In this document: one piece after another, positions 15,394 through 23,846 of the stretch | Position numbering within the stretch: the stretch's first letter is position 1 | Layout: each line of letters begins with the position of its first letter | Origin: JBFYTX01 sp964442335 | GTDB lineage: Bacteria; Chloroflexota; Dehalococcoidia; Dehalococcoidales; RBG-16-60-22 | Length of the DNA: 41,714 nt | Direction of reading: 5' to 3' | Assembly: GCA_964442335.1 (NCBI GenBank) | Contig: CAYTZI010000002.1 | Coordinates: 1-41,714, forward strand | The notes under the pieces: model-generated | What the model saw: only the letters and a program-made list of their open reading frames with translations | Databases searched by the model: none | Told to the model about the DNA's origin: nothing | Made by a program: the position numbers and the translations under genes

Positions 15394-17916
15394 ATGCTAC
15401 AGCTAACCAGTCATAATATACTCCAGTTCTCCAGCTTCATCATCTACGTCATATTGATGGTGTTCATACTGAGCTCCCGCCAGATGAAGCTCAGGAAGCT
15501 GTTCCTTGTTTTTCTCACGGCGGCGGCAGGCACCTGCCTTTCCGGACTCCTCACCAACCTGCGGCAGCCCTACGAACAGTTGCTCCTGTGGAAAATGCTG
15601 GTTGTCCCGCTCTCAACGTGGGCAATCATCGCCTACACACATTTTATATCCGCCTACATCGGCGGGGACGCCAAGAAAGTCATCAGAGTCGGATACATCT
15701 GGGTGGCGCTGACATTCGCCCTTGCCGCGTTCGGATTTTTCGCCCAGGGCATATTCTTCGTCGATAATTCCTTTCTTACCGCCCACTACGGCAGTATTTT
15801 AAACGCGCTGGTCATCGCCAACGGATTTTTCCCGGCGGCTATGGCGGTCAGGCTCGTCTATGCGCTGAAGCAATCCGCCGACCCCGAGGAAAGGAACCGG
15901 ACCGCCTATCTGCTGGCCAGCGTCGCCGTGCTGATTGCGGCGCAGGTCGCGAGTTATACCCTGCGGGATATCAGTCAGACCTATTCCAACATCGGTTTTG
16001 CCGGCGCCGCCATCATCACGATGTACACCCTGCTGAAATACCGCCTGCTCGATATCCAGAAGCTCATGAAAAAATGGGTAACGTATACCGTCGTCACCGT
16101 GTGCATCACGCTGGCGTACATCGCCCTGCTCCTCATTTTAAGCAACCTGCTGCGCCTCCTGCCGCCGCAGATGGGCGTGCCGATGACCATCGCAATGGTG
16201 TTTCTCTTAGCCTGTCTTTTCAACTGGCTGAAAGCCGCCCTGGATAAAGCCGCCGACCGCCTTTTCTACGGTAGCCGCTACCTGCACCGTAAAATGCTGC
16301 TCGATTTCGCGGAAAGGACCAGCACGTTCATCAACATAGAAGACATCGCCAACGCCCTGCTGGGACCCCTGGCGAAAGTAATCAGGGCTAAAGAGGTGGA
16401 CCTCCTGCTGCCGGCCAACAATGTCTATTCCACCAAATTCGCCGCCAGACTTTCCGAAGAGGAGCCGATTGTTCCGGTGACGCTGCCTAAAAGCAGCCCC
16501 GTGGTGCGCTGGCTGGAAAGCAAAGGCACGCTTTCGCAGACCGTGCTGCTAACGGCACCGGAGTTCGCCGGCTTATCTCCGGAAGAAAGGACCGACCTCG
16601 ATTCGTCAAGCTACGAGCTGCTGTGTCCCGTCATCAGCAAAAACACGCTGGTAGCCATTCTGGCCCTCGGACAAAAACAGAACCGCGGATACTTTACCCG
16701 CGACGACATCGACCTGGTAGCCACCCTGTCCAGGGAGTCGGCGGTGGCGATAGAAAACGCGCAGATTTATGCCCGTGCCAAGGAAAAAGCTGATACCGAT
16801 GAGCTGACCGGACTGCGCAATCACCGCTATTTCCAGGAGCGCTTCGGCATTGAGACCGAGAAGTTCGCGATTTCCGGCGGGGATTTTTCGCTGCTGTTCA
16901 TCGACCTCGATTTCTTCAAGACCTATAACGATATCTACGGGCACATGCTCGGCGACGAGATACTGAAAGAGGTCGGCCGGCTTATCCGGAGCTCCATCCG
17001 TACCACGGACATCGGGGCGCGCTACGGCGGCGACGAGTTTGCCGCCATCCTGCTGAATACCACCACGGATGGCGCCGTTGCCGTAGCGGAAAGGATACGC
17101 GAAGGCCTCCATGCGTCCATGGAGCAGAAGGGCATCATGCTGACCTGCAGCATCGGCATCTCTTCCTGGCGCAGCGACGGCCTCAATCGTGAAACGCTCA
17201 TCGAGGCCGCGGACAAAGCCCTCTACGCCGCCAAGACGGCCGGCAGAAACAGGGTCTGCGTTGCTGGCAGGTGCGACGCTCCGGAAACACCGAAACCGGA
17301 CAACTCGCTTAAGGCGGCCGATAATAACGCCGTCGAGAACATCGTCTACGCTCTGGCGGCCACCGTCGATACCCGCGACCACTACACTTACGGCCACTCC
17401 AAGTCGGTAAGCCGCTACGCCACCGATCTGGCCGCGGCCGCGGGTTACACGCCGGAAGGGGTAAAGAGAATCCGGGCGGCGGCGCTGCTGCACGATATCG
17501 GCAAGCTCAGCATCCCGGATAGCATCCTCACCAAGCACGGGGGCCTTACTGACGACGAGTGGGAGATCATCAAGCACCACCCGGAGATGGGGGTGGGGAT
17601 TCTAAAGTATATCGTGGGATTGCGGGGCTGCGTCGACGCCGTCCTCTATCACCACGAACATTACGACGGCACCGGCTATCCGCGGGGACTTAAAGGAAAA
17701 GACATCCCGCTCGACGCGCGCATCATGTCCATAGCGGACTCCTATGACGCCATGACTTCCGAGCGCAGCTACAAAGAAAGAAGGCTGACCGAGGAAGAAG
17801 CCATCGAGGAGCTGAAGAGGTGCGCCGGGACCCAGTTCGACGCCAATCTCGTGGAGATTTTCATCAATCTGCGCCAGAAAGCGTCGGCCTTGCTCTCGGG
17901 CATGGAGCAGATTTAG
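15394..17916 (+). CDS. 7TM-GAF-GGDEF-HD-GYP bifunctional c-di-GMP cyclase/phosphodiesterase
   Basis: This 840-residue protein has about seven membrane helices in residues 1-230, of the N-terminal 7TM sensor type. A GAF-like domain follows at about 300-460, then a GGDEF domain at about 465-630 and an HD-GYP domain at about 645-835. The cyclase motif is intact (RYGGDEF near residue 545), and an RTTD inhibitory site stands five residues before it, as in feedback-inhibited diguanylate cyclases. The phosphodiesterase motifs are intact too: LLHDIGK, HHPEMG and HHEHYDGTGYP near residue 751. It can therefore in principle both make and degrade c-di-GMP at the membrane. The FecR protein directly upstream is its likely envelope partner. 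Confidence 0.93.
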   Translation: MLQLTSHNILQFSSFIIYVILMVFILSSRQMKLRKLFLVFLTAAAGTCLSGLLTNLRQPYEQLLLWKMLVVPLSTWAIIAYTHFISAYIGGDAKKVIRVGYIWVALTFALAAFGFFAQGIFFVDNSFLTAHYGSILNALVIANGFFPAAMAVRLVYALKQSADPEERNRTAYLLASVAVLIAAQVASYTLRDISQTYSNIGFAGAAIITMYTLLKYRLLDIQKLMKKWVTYTVVTVCITLAYIALLLILSNLLRLLPPQMGVPMTIAMVFLLACLFNWLKAALDKAADRLFYGSRYLHRKMLLDFAERTSTFINIEDIANALLGPLAKVIRAKEVDLLLPANNVYSTKFAARLSEEEPIVPVTLPKSSPVVRWLESKGTLSQTVLLTAPEFAGLSPEERTDLDSSSYELLCPVISKNTLVAILALGQKQNRGYFTRDDIDLVATLSRESAVAIENAQIYARAKEKADTDELTGLRNHRYFQERFGIETEKFAISGGDFSLLFIDLDFFKTYNDIYGHMLGDEILKEVGRLIRSSIRTTDIGARYGGDEFAAILLNTTTDGAVAVAERIREGLHASMEQKGIMLTCSIGISSWRSDGLNRETLIEAADKALYAAKTAGRNRVCVAGRCDAPETPKPDNSLKAADNNAVENIVYALAATVDTRDHYTYGHSKSVSRYATDLAAAAGYTPEGVKRIRAAALLHDIGKLSIPDSILTKHGGLTDDEWEIIKHHPEMGVGILKYIVGLRGCVDAVLYHHEHYDGTGYPRGLKGKDIPLDARIMSIADSYDAMTSERSYKERRLTEEEAIEELKRCAGTQFDANLVEIFINLRQKASALLSGMEQI

Positions 17917-17945
17917 TTCCTTCTTTCCGGCGGCCTGTTATCTCT

Positions 17946-18494
17946 CTATATGGGCGGCATTTTCGTGGCGCCTTCTCCCATATAATAGGTGAACAGATAG
18001 ACGATGATTACCAGCTCGATGATGAGCGTAATGATAGCCAGCACCACGCCTCGCTGGACGTACTTGTACTTTTCACGGTTGATACGGGCGACGCTGTAAA
18101 TCTGACGGATATACACATCCATCACGGACGAATCTTCCTCAAGGGTTTTTTCCAGCGACTCTTTATATGCCTCCAGGGTGGCGAAACCGCTGATTCCGGT
18201 AAAAAAAGCCGGGTCGCGGGCGTTTTCCATCGCGGTATCTCCGGGCTGTTTCCTGATGCGCGGGCGTATCGCCATAATCAGGCTGATAATCGCCGTCAGC
18301 GCGAAGATAAAGTACAGCACTATCAGGGCCACGGTCAGAGCGTTGGTGGGAATAACCCGGTAGTACACGATGAAAAAGACCATGAAAACCCCGATTACGG
18401 ACAGCATGGATATAGATTTCTGGTCGGCGCGCTCGGAGAGCCGGTTTTCGTTGTCCAGAATCCTGAGTACTATTGGCAAGCCGGGGTTAGGCAT
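17946..18494 (-). CDS. PycTM-like (DUF5706) membrane protein
   Basis: This 182-residue protein has two membrane helices at about residues 30-75, a cytoplasmic helical segment, and a third helix near 150-172. The layout and several stretches recall the Pycsar effector family DUF5706: ERADQKSISML before the first helix, AIRPRI after the second, then FFTGISGFATLEAY, DVYIRQIYSVARI and NREKYKYVQRG before the last helix. In Pycsar defence such proteins are gated by cCMP or cUMP and damage the membrane. No pyrimidine cyclase lies directly beside it, so a different ligand or a housekeeping role is possible. AAAGGAG stands six bases before the ATG. It follows an MBL-fold hydrolase by 31 bases. The family call is from memory of the pattern. 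Confidence 0.6.
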   Translation of the reverse strand: MPNPGLPIVLRILDNENRLSERADQKSISMLSVIGVFMVFFIVYYRVIPTNALTVALIVLYFIFALTAIISLIMAIRPRIRKQPGDTAMENARDPAFFTGISGFATLEAYKESLEKTLEEDSSVMDVYIRQIYSVARINREKYKYVQRGVVLAIITLIIELVIIVYLFTYYMGEGATKMPPI

Positions 18495-18525
18495 ATTACG
18501 CTCCTTTTAGTTGTTCAGTCCTTTT

Positions 18526-19296
18526 TCACAGTCTGAGCCGCATACCTTCTTCCGCCGCTGTAATCGTGATTCCGAGGGCCGTGGCCACATCACCGAGCTG
18601 CTCCGTGGTCTTCTTTTCCAGTAGCGGGTCGCGGTGGATGACCACCACGCGCGGCAGACGTCCCTTAATCCGGCGCAGTTCCGTCAGCTCCCCGAGTAAA
18701 AGCTTCGGTGTAAGGTGTTTCGTGCTGCGCGCGTACTTCTCGTAGCTGTTGGGAAGGCTGGTATCAATAATGAGAAGCTGGAAGGACAGGTGCCGCCACA
18801 GGTCGGCCAGCCCGGGCCCGGTATCGGAAGTGTAGAACAGGGCCTTGCCCCTGCCGTCGGTTATCTGGACCCCCGCCGTATTGCCGTCGTGCTTGACGGG
18901 CACGGGCAGGACGGTATAGCCGGCGATTTCCCGCTCCTGATACGGGGATAAATCATGAAAAGTCACGGTAGGTTTTTCAGCCGGCAGCTCATGCAGCCGG
19001 GGATAGATTTTGCCATCGAGAAAATGCTTGACGATAGACTCACCCACCTGCGGCAGTGAATAGATGTCTATAGAAGCTTTCATGCGATAGAGGTTCAGGG
19101 CCACCAGCGGTATGTCCTTGATATGGTCGAAATGGGTGTGAGTGATGATAACGGCCCTGAGCTTTTTCTGTCCCGCCAGAGTCAGCGATGACGTCAGCCC
19201 TCCGGCGTCGATGGCGAGGACGCCATCTATCAGAATGGATATGCATTTCGTGGTTTTCGATTCCGTGCTGTGCGCCCCGAGGATGTCTATTTTCAT
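18526..19296 (-). CDS. MBL-fold metallo-hydrolase, class II cyclic-nucleotide phosphodiesterase-like
   Basis: This 256-residue protein has the metallo-beta-lactamase metal site HTHFDH at residues 53-58, a later VKHDGN that can supply a metal His, and FYTSDTGPG with a bridging Asp. The N-terminal MKIDILGAHSTES and the LAIDAGG segment fit the RNase Z/PDE branch rather than lactonases or lactamases. Known members of this branch include class II cAMP phosphodiesterases and the phage anti-Pycsar enzyme Apyc1. Cyclic nucleotides are thus a plausible substrate but unproven. It is placed between the RCK channel (32 bases upstream) and the PycTM-like gene, all on one strand. Confidence 0.75.
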   Translation of the reverse strand: MKIDILGAHSTESKTTKCISILIDGVLAIDAGGLTSSLTLAGQKKLRAVIITHTHFDHIKDIPLVALNLYRMKASIDIYSLPQVGESIVKHFLDGKIYPRLHELPAEKPTVTFHDLSPYQEREIAGYTVLPVPVKHDGNTAGVQITDGRGKALFYTSDTGPGLADLWRHLSFQLLIIDTSLPNSYEKYARSTKHLTPKLLLGELTELRRIKGRLPRVVVIHRDPLLEKKTTEQLGDVATALGITITAAEEGMRLRL

Positions 19297-19328
19297 TATA
19301 CCGGCGGCCCCTTTGCTAGAATTTATTA

Positions 19329-20333
19329 TTATTTCTGCATGGCTTTTTCCAGGTTACGCCGTTCCTCCGGCGTGGTCATAATGATCAGCCGGTTCTCCGG
19401 CTCGATGACGTAATCGGTGCGGGAAGGGTTATAGACCCAGTCGTTGCCTTTCTTAACAGCCAGCAGCAGGGTATGGGGATAATCCTTCAGATTGAGGGCG
19501 GCCAGCGACTTCGCGGTGAAAGACGCCGGCACGGGTATTTCTTCCACCCTCAGACTCTCGTCCTCCCCGTGCATCATATTGTCCAGGAAGCTGACGACCG
19601 TGGGCCTTATCATTTCCGAGGCCATTCTCATGCCGCTGATATACCCGGGCGAAACCACGGAGCCCGCCCCGGCCTTTTTCATCTTCTCGATGTTCTTGGT
19701 CTCGTTGCACTGCGCCACCACCCTGACCGCTGGATTAAGCTGTTTGGCGGTAAGGCTGATTACCAGGTTCTGGTTGTCATCGCCGGTCACGGCGAAAAGT
19801 CCGGTGGCCCTCTCTATGCCGGCTTTAAGCAGTACGTCGTTATCGGTCGCGTCCCCCTCGATAAATATCTCGTCGGATAAAGCCTGCAGGCTCTTGTCCA
19901 CCTTGCTTTTGTCCATATCGATGATGACGTGAGGCCTTTTGGTTTCGCGCAGCTCGTTGATAATGTGAAGACCCGCCCATCCCACGCCGCATATAATATA
20001 GTGGTCGCTTGCCTTTGCCGCCATTTTTTCCATCCTGCGCCTCCTGAAGGACTTGGTCAACTCCCCCTCGACGATTAAAGCCGTGACATTGGTGAGTAAA
20101 TACGCCAGCACTCCTATGCCGGCCACCATGATGAACATGGTAAATATCCGGGCCCCCGTATTGCCGGATATATCAATAACCTCACTATAACCTATGGTGG
20201 TAATGGTGATGACGGTCATGTAAAGGGAATCAAATAACCGGTATTCCCCCCCGCCGATAAGCCAGTAGCCCACCGTGCCTATAACGATGATAGCCACCAG
20301 GATTATACCGGACCAGATATATTTGTTACGCAT
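19329..20333 (-). CDS. RCK-domain potassium channel (MthK/TrkA-N type)
   Basis: This 334-residue protein has two membrane helices flanking a pore loop with the selectivity filter TTIGYSE (residues 45-51), a variant of TVGYGD. An RCK N-domain follows, with the Rossmann motif YIICGVGWAG near residue 112, and an RCK C-domain fills about residues 240-334 (RVEEIPVPASFTAKSLAALNL). Such channels pass K+ and are gated by ligands such as Ca2+, NAD(H), or c-di-AMP bound to the RCK ring. No cNMP-binding domain is present. It is the first gene of a three-gene minus-strand unit with the MBL hydrolase and the PycTM-like protein. Confidence 0.9.
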   Translation of the reverse strand: MRNKYIWSGIILVAIIVIGTVGYWLIGGGEYRLFDSLYMTVITITTIGYSEVIDISGNTGARIFTMFIMVAGIGVLAYLLTNVTALIVEGELTKSFRRRRMEKMAAKASDHYIICGVGWAGLHIINELRETKRPHVIIDMDKSKVDKSLQALSDEIFIEGDATDNDVLLKAGIERATGLFAVTGDDNQNLVISLTAKQLNPAVRVVAQCNETKNIEKMKKAGAGSVVSPGYISGMRMASEMIRPTVVSFLDNMMHGEDESLRVEEIPVPASFTAKSLAALNLKDYPHTLLLAVKKGNDWVYNPSRTDYVIEPENRLIIMTTPEERRNLEKAMQK

Positions 20334-20435
20334 CTTCTGGACCAGCCGGCGCGCCCTCAGCCAAACTCATACTATTTCTTACCAGAATTCATACTGAGAA
20401 CCAGCCGGCTTTCCCGCCTTATATGGTGTAAATCT

Positions 20436-20464
20436 TTGACAATTAACGTTTACAGGACTATACT
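20436..20464 (+). promoter_or_regulatory. Sigma70-like promoter of the FecR/DUF11 lipoprotein gene
   Basis: A perfect TTGACA (20436-20441) and TATACT (20459-20464) are 17 bases apart. Transcription would begin near 20471, giving a leader of about 128 bases before the GTG start. Confidence 0.65.
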
Positions 20465-20488
20465 TCAATCCGGTAAAACATAAATATA

Positions 20489-20547
20489 CTTGCCAAAGCT
20501 CAGACAATAGAATATCAGAAATCGGGAGTGCAGGCAAGCTTTTTGCC
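20489..20547 (+). promoter_or_regulatory. Leader with mutually exclusive hairpins
   Basis: CTTGCC (20489-20494) can pair with GGCAAG (20533-20538). The same GGCAA can instead pair with TTGCC (20543-20547) across GCTTT. Alternative pairing of one strand is a feature of regulatory leaders, but the stems are short and I recognise no known riboswitch class. The leader lies between the promoter at 20436-20464 and the FecR/DUF11 gene. Confidence 0.25.
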
Positions 20548-20598
20548 GTAGAAGACGGGTGCAGGACTGAAGCCTATTTTTTACGACTAGACCTCCCG

Positions 20599-23500
20599 GT
20601 GGAATATCTGGAACCATTGATACGCTTTATGTGCCGCAAAATAATTTTGTGTGTATATGCATGCATACTCATCCTGGCGATGACGGCGGGTTGCGGGTCT
20701 GAACCTGAACCGACCGCGCCGATGGAGCCTGTTGGAACGGTAGCCGAAATACCACAGGAAACCCCGACTCCCACCCCCGCTCTACCGCCGGCGCCCGCGC
20801 CCACGCCGGGTCCGCAACAGACATCCCCACCCGCGCCCGCTCTGGAGCCCGTACCTGAGCCCGCACCCACTCCGGAACCGGCGCCCACCGAGCCGGCGAC
20901 GCCGCTTACCGTGCTTTCCATTACCGGCGGTGAAATCTGGGTAATGCGCGCCGGTTCGGAGACATGGGAGTATGCCTCCCCGGAGATGACGCTGCAGCCC
21001 GGGGACACCATCAAAGCCGGGAGCGGCTCCAGGGCGGAGATTACTTTTTTTGAGGGAAGCACCATTGAGCTCGAGGCAAACGCGGAGATAACGGTTTCCG
21101 AGATAGGCATCTCCGATACCGGCTCGACGACCGTTCGCCTGTCACAGAAGCTGGGCAAGACCATCAGCCGCGTGCAAAAGCTCGTCGACTCGGACTCTCA
21201 CTACGAGGTAGAGACCCCGGCCGCCATCGCCGCCGTGCGCGGCAGCACGATGGTCGTTACCGTCTACAGCACCGGCAAAACGGTCGTCGGCAATGAGCAC
21301 GGCGATATCAGGGTCATCGTCGACGGCGAGGAGTACACCATTAGCGAGGGCATGCAGCGAACGATTATCCCGGGCCAGCCGCCGGGGCCGGAAACACCGA
21401 TAGGCTCCGGTGAAACGGGTGGGGGAGGGGGCGGTGGCGGCGGTTCCTCCGTGGTCAACCAGTCCAGGATGGAGGCGACCATGACGGCGGAGCCGGCCTT
21501 GGCCCGCGTCGGCGACGTTATCACTTACACCTATTCTCTGCGCAACACCGGCAATCTGCCGTTCCACGACGTTGCCGTCAGCAACGACATCGCCGGCGTC
21601 GCGGTATATAAGAGCGGGGACGTTGACCATAATTCCATACTCAATCCGAATGAGACCTGGATTTTCCTGTCAACCTATATCGTGCAGGCCGGCGACCCCT
21701 CGCCGCTGGTGGCCACGGCTATAATTTCAGCGCTTACGCCTGCGTCTGTAATCGTAACCTCAACCGAAAAGGCGTCGACGCCGATACTGCCGTCCGGCCC
21801 CGGGGTGATTATCACCGGCCCGCCGGACGGGGCTACCGTGGACGCGGGAACTATTGAAGTAACCGGCACTGTTGACGATAGCACGATTACGGAAGGCACG
21901 ATTACCATCAACGGCGGGTCTCACCCCATCGCCATCGCCGGGGGAACGTTCCTTACCAGCGAGACCCTGGAAAACGGCACGAACGTAATATCCGTGTCCG
22001 TCATGGATACGGAAGGGAACACCGGTTCTGACACGATAACGGTTTATGCCCGGATAACGGACTGCGCCATCAGGATTGAATTGACCTGGGATACCAGCGG
22101 CACCGATGTTGACTCACACCTTATCCGGCCCGGCAGCGCGTTTCGGGACGAAACCGGCGACTGCTTCTATGGTAACCCGAACCCGGACTGGGGAGTCCCT
22201 GGTGAAACGTCCGATAATCCTTCCCTGGAGTGGGACGATACCAACGGTTGCGGACCGGAGAACATCACCCTGGAAAACCCCTGCGAAGAAGGCAGCTACA
22301 AGTACACCGTGCATTATTTCAGCGACCATGGGTACGGAAATACTACCGCAACCGTACGCTTCTGGATCAACGGCAGCGAGGTCGCCGAGTTCTCCAGACT
22401 TCTGGTCGATGACGAGGTCTGGGACTGCGCCTATATAGACTGGCCGTCCGGGAATGTCAGACCGATATGCCCGTCCATCGCCATGGAAAAGACCGCCGAC
22501 CGCGCCTCGGCCCATGTTGAAGATACGATTAACTATACTTATGCCGTGACCAATACCGGTAATGTCACCCTGGAGAATATTCAGGTGACCGACGACCTCA
22601 TTGAAGCTGTCGAGTTTACCGGAGGCGACGGCAATGAAAACAGCCTCCTCGATATCGGGGAGACATGGCTCTTCACGGCCAGCTATATCGTCGGCTCGGA
22701 AGACCCGGATACGCTGACAAATACCGCCAACGTCACCGGTGCTTACGGCGAAAACACGTTAACGGCCACGGACGGCGCCAGCGTGGCGGTGCTGAAACCC
22801 GGCATCGCCCTGGAAAAGGCCGCCGACCGCTCGGAGGCTTATGTCGGCGATAACATCACCTACACGTACACGGTGGCCAACACCGGCAACACCCCGCTGG
22901 CCGGCGTTACGGTGACCGACGATAGGCTTGGAGTTATTACAGATTTTACCGGCGATAGCAACGAAGACGGGAACCTTGACATACCTGAGACCTGGACTTT
23001 CACTGCCGAACATACCGCAAATATCGAGGAGGCCGGTCTGCTGGAGAACACCGCCGGCGTGTCAGGCCGGGACGCCCTGGAGTTAGAAGTAAGCGCCTCG
23101 GACAGCGCTCAGGTGACCGTACTGACCGGCGCCATCGCCCTGGAAAAGTCCGCCGATGTTACGATGGCGCATGTCGGCGATATCATTACGTATACCTACA
23201 GTGTTACTTCCGTCGGCAATTGCCCTCTCTCTAATATCGAAGTATCGGACGATGCTACAGACTCTCCCGTCTACGTCAGCGGCGATGCAGACGAGGACTC
23301 GCTGCTTGATGTTGGCGAGACCTGGACATATACGGCGCAGCATACCGTTGACACGGGCGACCCGGATACGCTGACAAATGCCGCCGTTGCTACCGGCACT
23401 TATGGCGAAAACACGGCTACGGCCACGGACACCGCCAGCGTGGCGGTACTGAAGCCGGCTATTTCCCTGGAAAAGACCGCGGACCCCTCGGAAGACCTTG

Positions 23501-23790
23501 ATGTCGGCGATGACATCACCTATACGTACACGGTGACCAATAACGGCAACACGCCGCTATCGGACATCTTGGTAATGGATGACCCTCTCGGCATTGTCCC
23601 TTACATCAGCGGTGACATTAATGAAGACACGCTCCTGGATACCGGCGAGACCTGGGTATTCGTCATCGTCTACACGGTGAAGGCGCACGATAAATGCCCG
23701 CTGGAAAATACCGCCGTCGCTTCCGGTAAGGACGCGCTCCTTTTGATAGTTACCGCCGAGGATTCCGCCATCGTTTATCTCGCCTACTAG
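20599..23790 (+). CDS. FecR-domain lipoprotein with tandem DUF11 repeats
   Basis: The 1063-residue product has a lipoprotein signal (CVYACILILAMTAGC) and a Pro-rich linker to residue 110. A FecR domain (about 110-270) follows, then a poly-Gly hinge, one DUF11-like repeat (about 288-395), an Ig-like domain (398-490), and a YfaP/DUF2135-like domain (LTWDTSGTDVDSHLIRPG, about 494-620). Four tandem DUF11 repeats of about 110 residues start near 623, 733, 843 and 952, each with the ITYTYTV..TGN and GETW cores. It is a long surface-displayed protein whose FecR part resembles that at 14197-15378. GTG at 20599 or ATG at 20629 could be the start; neither has a good ribosome site. The CHASE2 adenylate cyclase begins 56 bases downstream. 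Confidence 0.88.
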   Translation: MEYLEPLIRFMCRKIILCVYACILILAMTAGCGSEPEPTAPMEPVGTVAEIPQETPTPTPALPPAPAPTPGPQQTSPPAPALEPVPEPAPTPEPAPTEPATPLTVLSITGGEIWVMRAGSETWEYASPEMTLQPGDTIKAGSGSRAEITFFEGSTIELEANAEITVSEIGISDTGSTTVRLSQKLGKTISRVQKLVDSDSHYEVETPAAIAAVRGSTMVVTVYSTGKTVVGNEHGDIRVIVDGEEYTISEGMQRTIIPGQPPGPETPIGSGETGGGGGGGGGSSVVNQSRMEATMTAEPALARVGDVITYTYSLRNTGNLPFHDVAVSNDIAGVAVYKSGDVDHNSILNPNETWIFLSTYIVQAGDPSPLVATAIISALTPASVIVTSTEKASTPILPSGPGVIITGPPDGATVDAGTIEVTGTVDDSTITEGTITINGGSHPIAIAGGTFLTSETLENGTNVISVSVMDTEGNTGSDTITVYARITDCAIRIELTWDTSGTDVDSHLIRPGSAFRDETGDCFYGNPNPDWGVPGETSDNPSLEWDDTNGCGPENITLENPCEEGSYKYTVHYFSDHGYGNTTATVRFWINGSEVAEFSRLLVDDEVWDCAYIDWPSGNVRPICPSIAMEKTADRASAHVEDTINYTYAVTNTGNVTLENIQVTDDLIEAVEFTGGDGNENSLLDIGETWLFTASYIVGSEDPDTLTNTANVTGAYGENTLTATDGASVAVLKPGIALEKAADRSEAYVGDNITYTYTVANTGNTPLAGVTVTDDRLGVITDFTGDSNEDGNLDIPETWTFTAEHTANIEEAGLLENTAGVSGRDALELEVSASDSAQVTVLTGAIALEKSADVTMAHVGDIITYTYSVTSVGNCPLSNIEVSDDATDSPVYVSGDADEDSLLDVGETWTYTAQHTVDTGDPDTLTNAAVATGTYGENTATATDTASVAVLKPAISLEKTADPSEDLDVGDDITYTYTVTNNGNTPLSDILVMDDPLGIVPYISGDINEDTLLDTGETWVFVIVYTVKAHDKCPLENTAVASGKDALLLIVTAEDSAIVYLAY
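22465..23787 (+). repeat. Four tandem DUF11 units of about 330 bases each
   Basis: The repeats begin near 22468, 22798, 23128 and 23455 and share near-identical stretches around the codons for LEKTADR, YVGDNITYTYTV and GETWTF. Their similarity at the base level points to duplication within the gene and makes copy number variable and assembly-sensitive. Confidence 0.75.
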
Positions 23791-23846
23791 TCGTTTTAGT
23801 CGTGCCCTGCAGTTGTGTCGGGACCAATAGAAAGCCAGCTTAAATA

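Noticed and set aside
20599..23790. Enrichment of N-x-S/T sequons in the surface lipoprotein as a target of the STT3 enzyme
   Set aside because: I count about ten sequons in 1063 residues, roughly what the composition would give by chance, so it is no evidence of selection for glycosylation.
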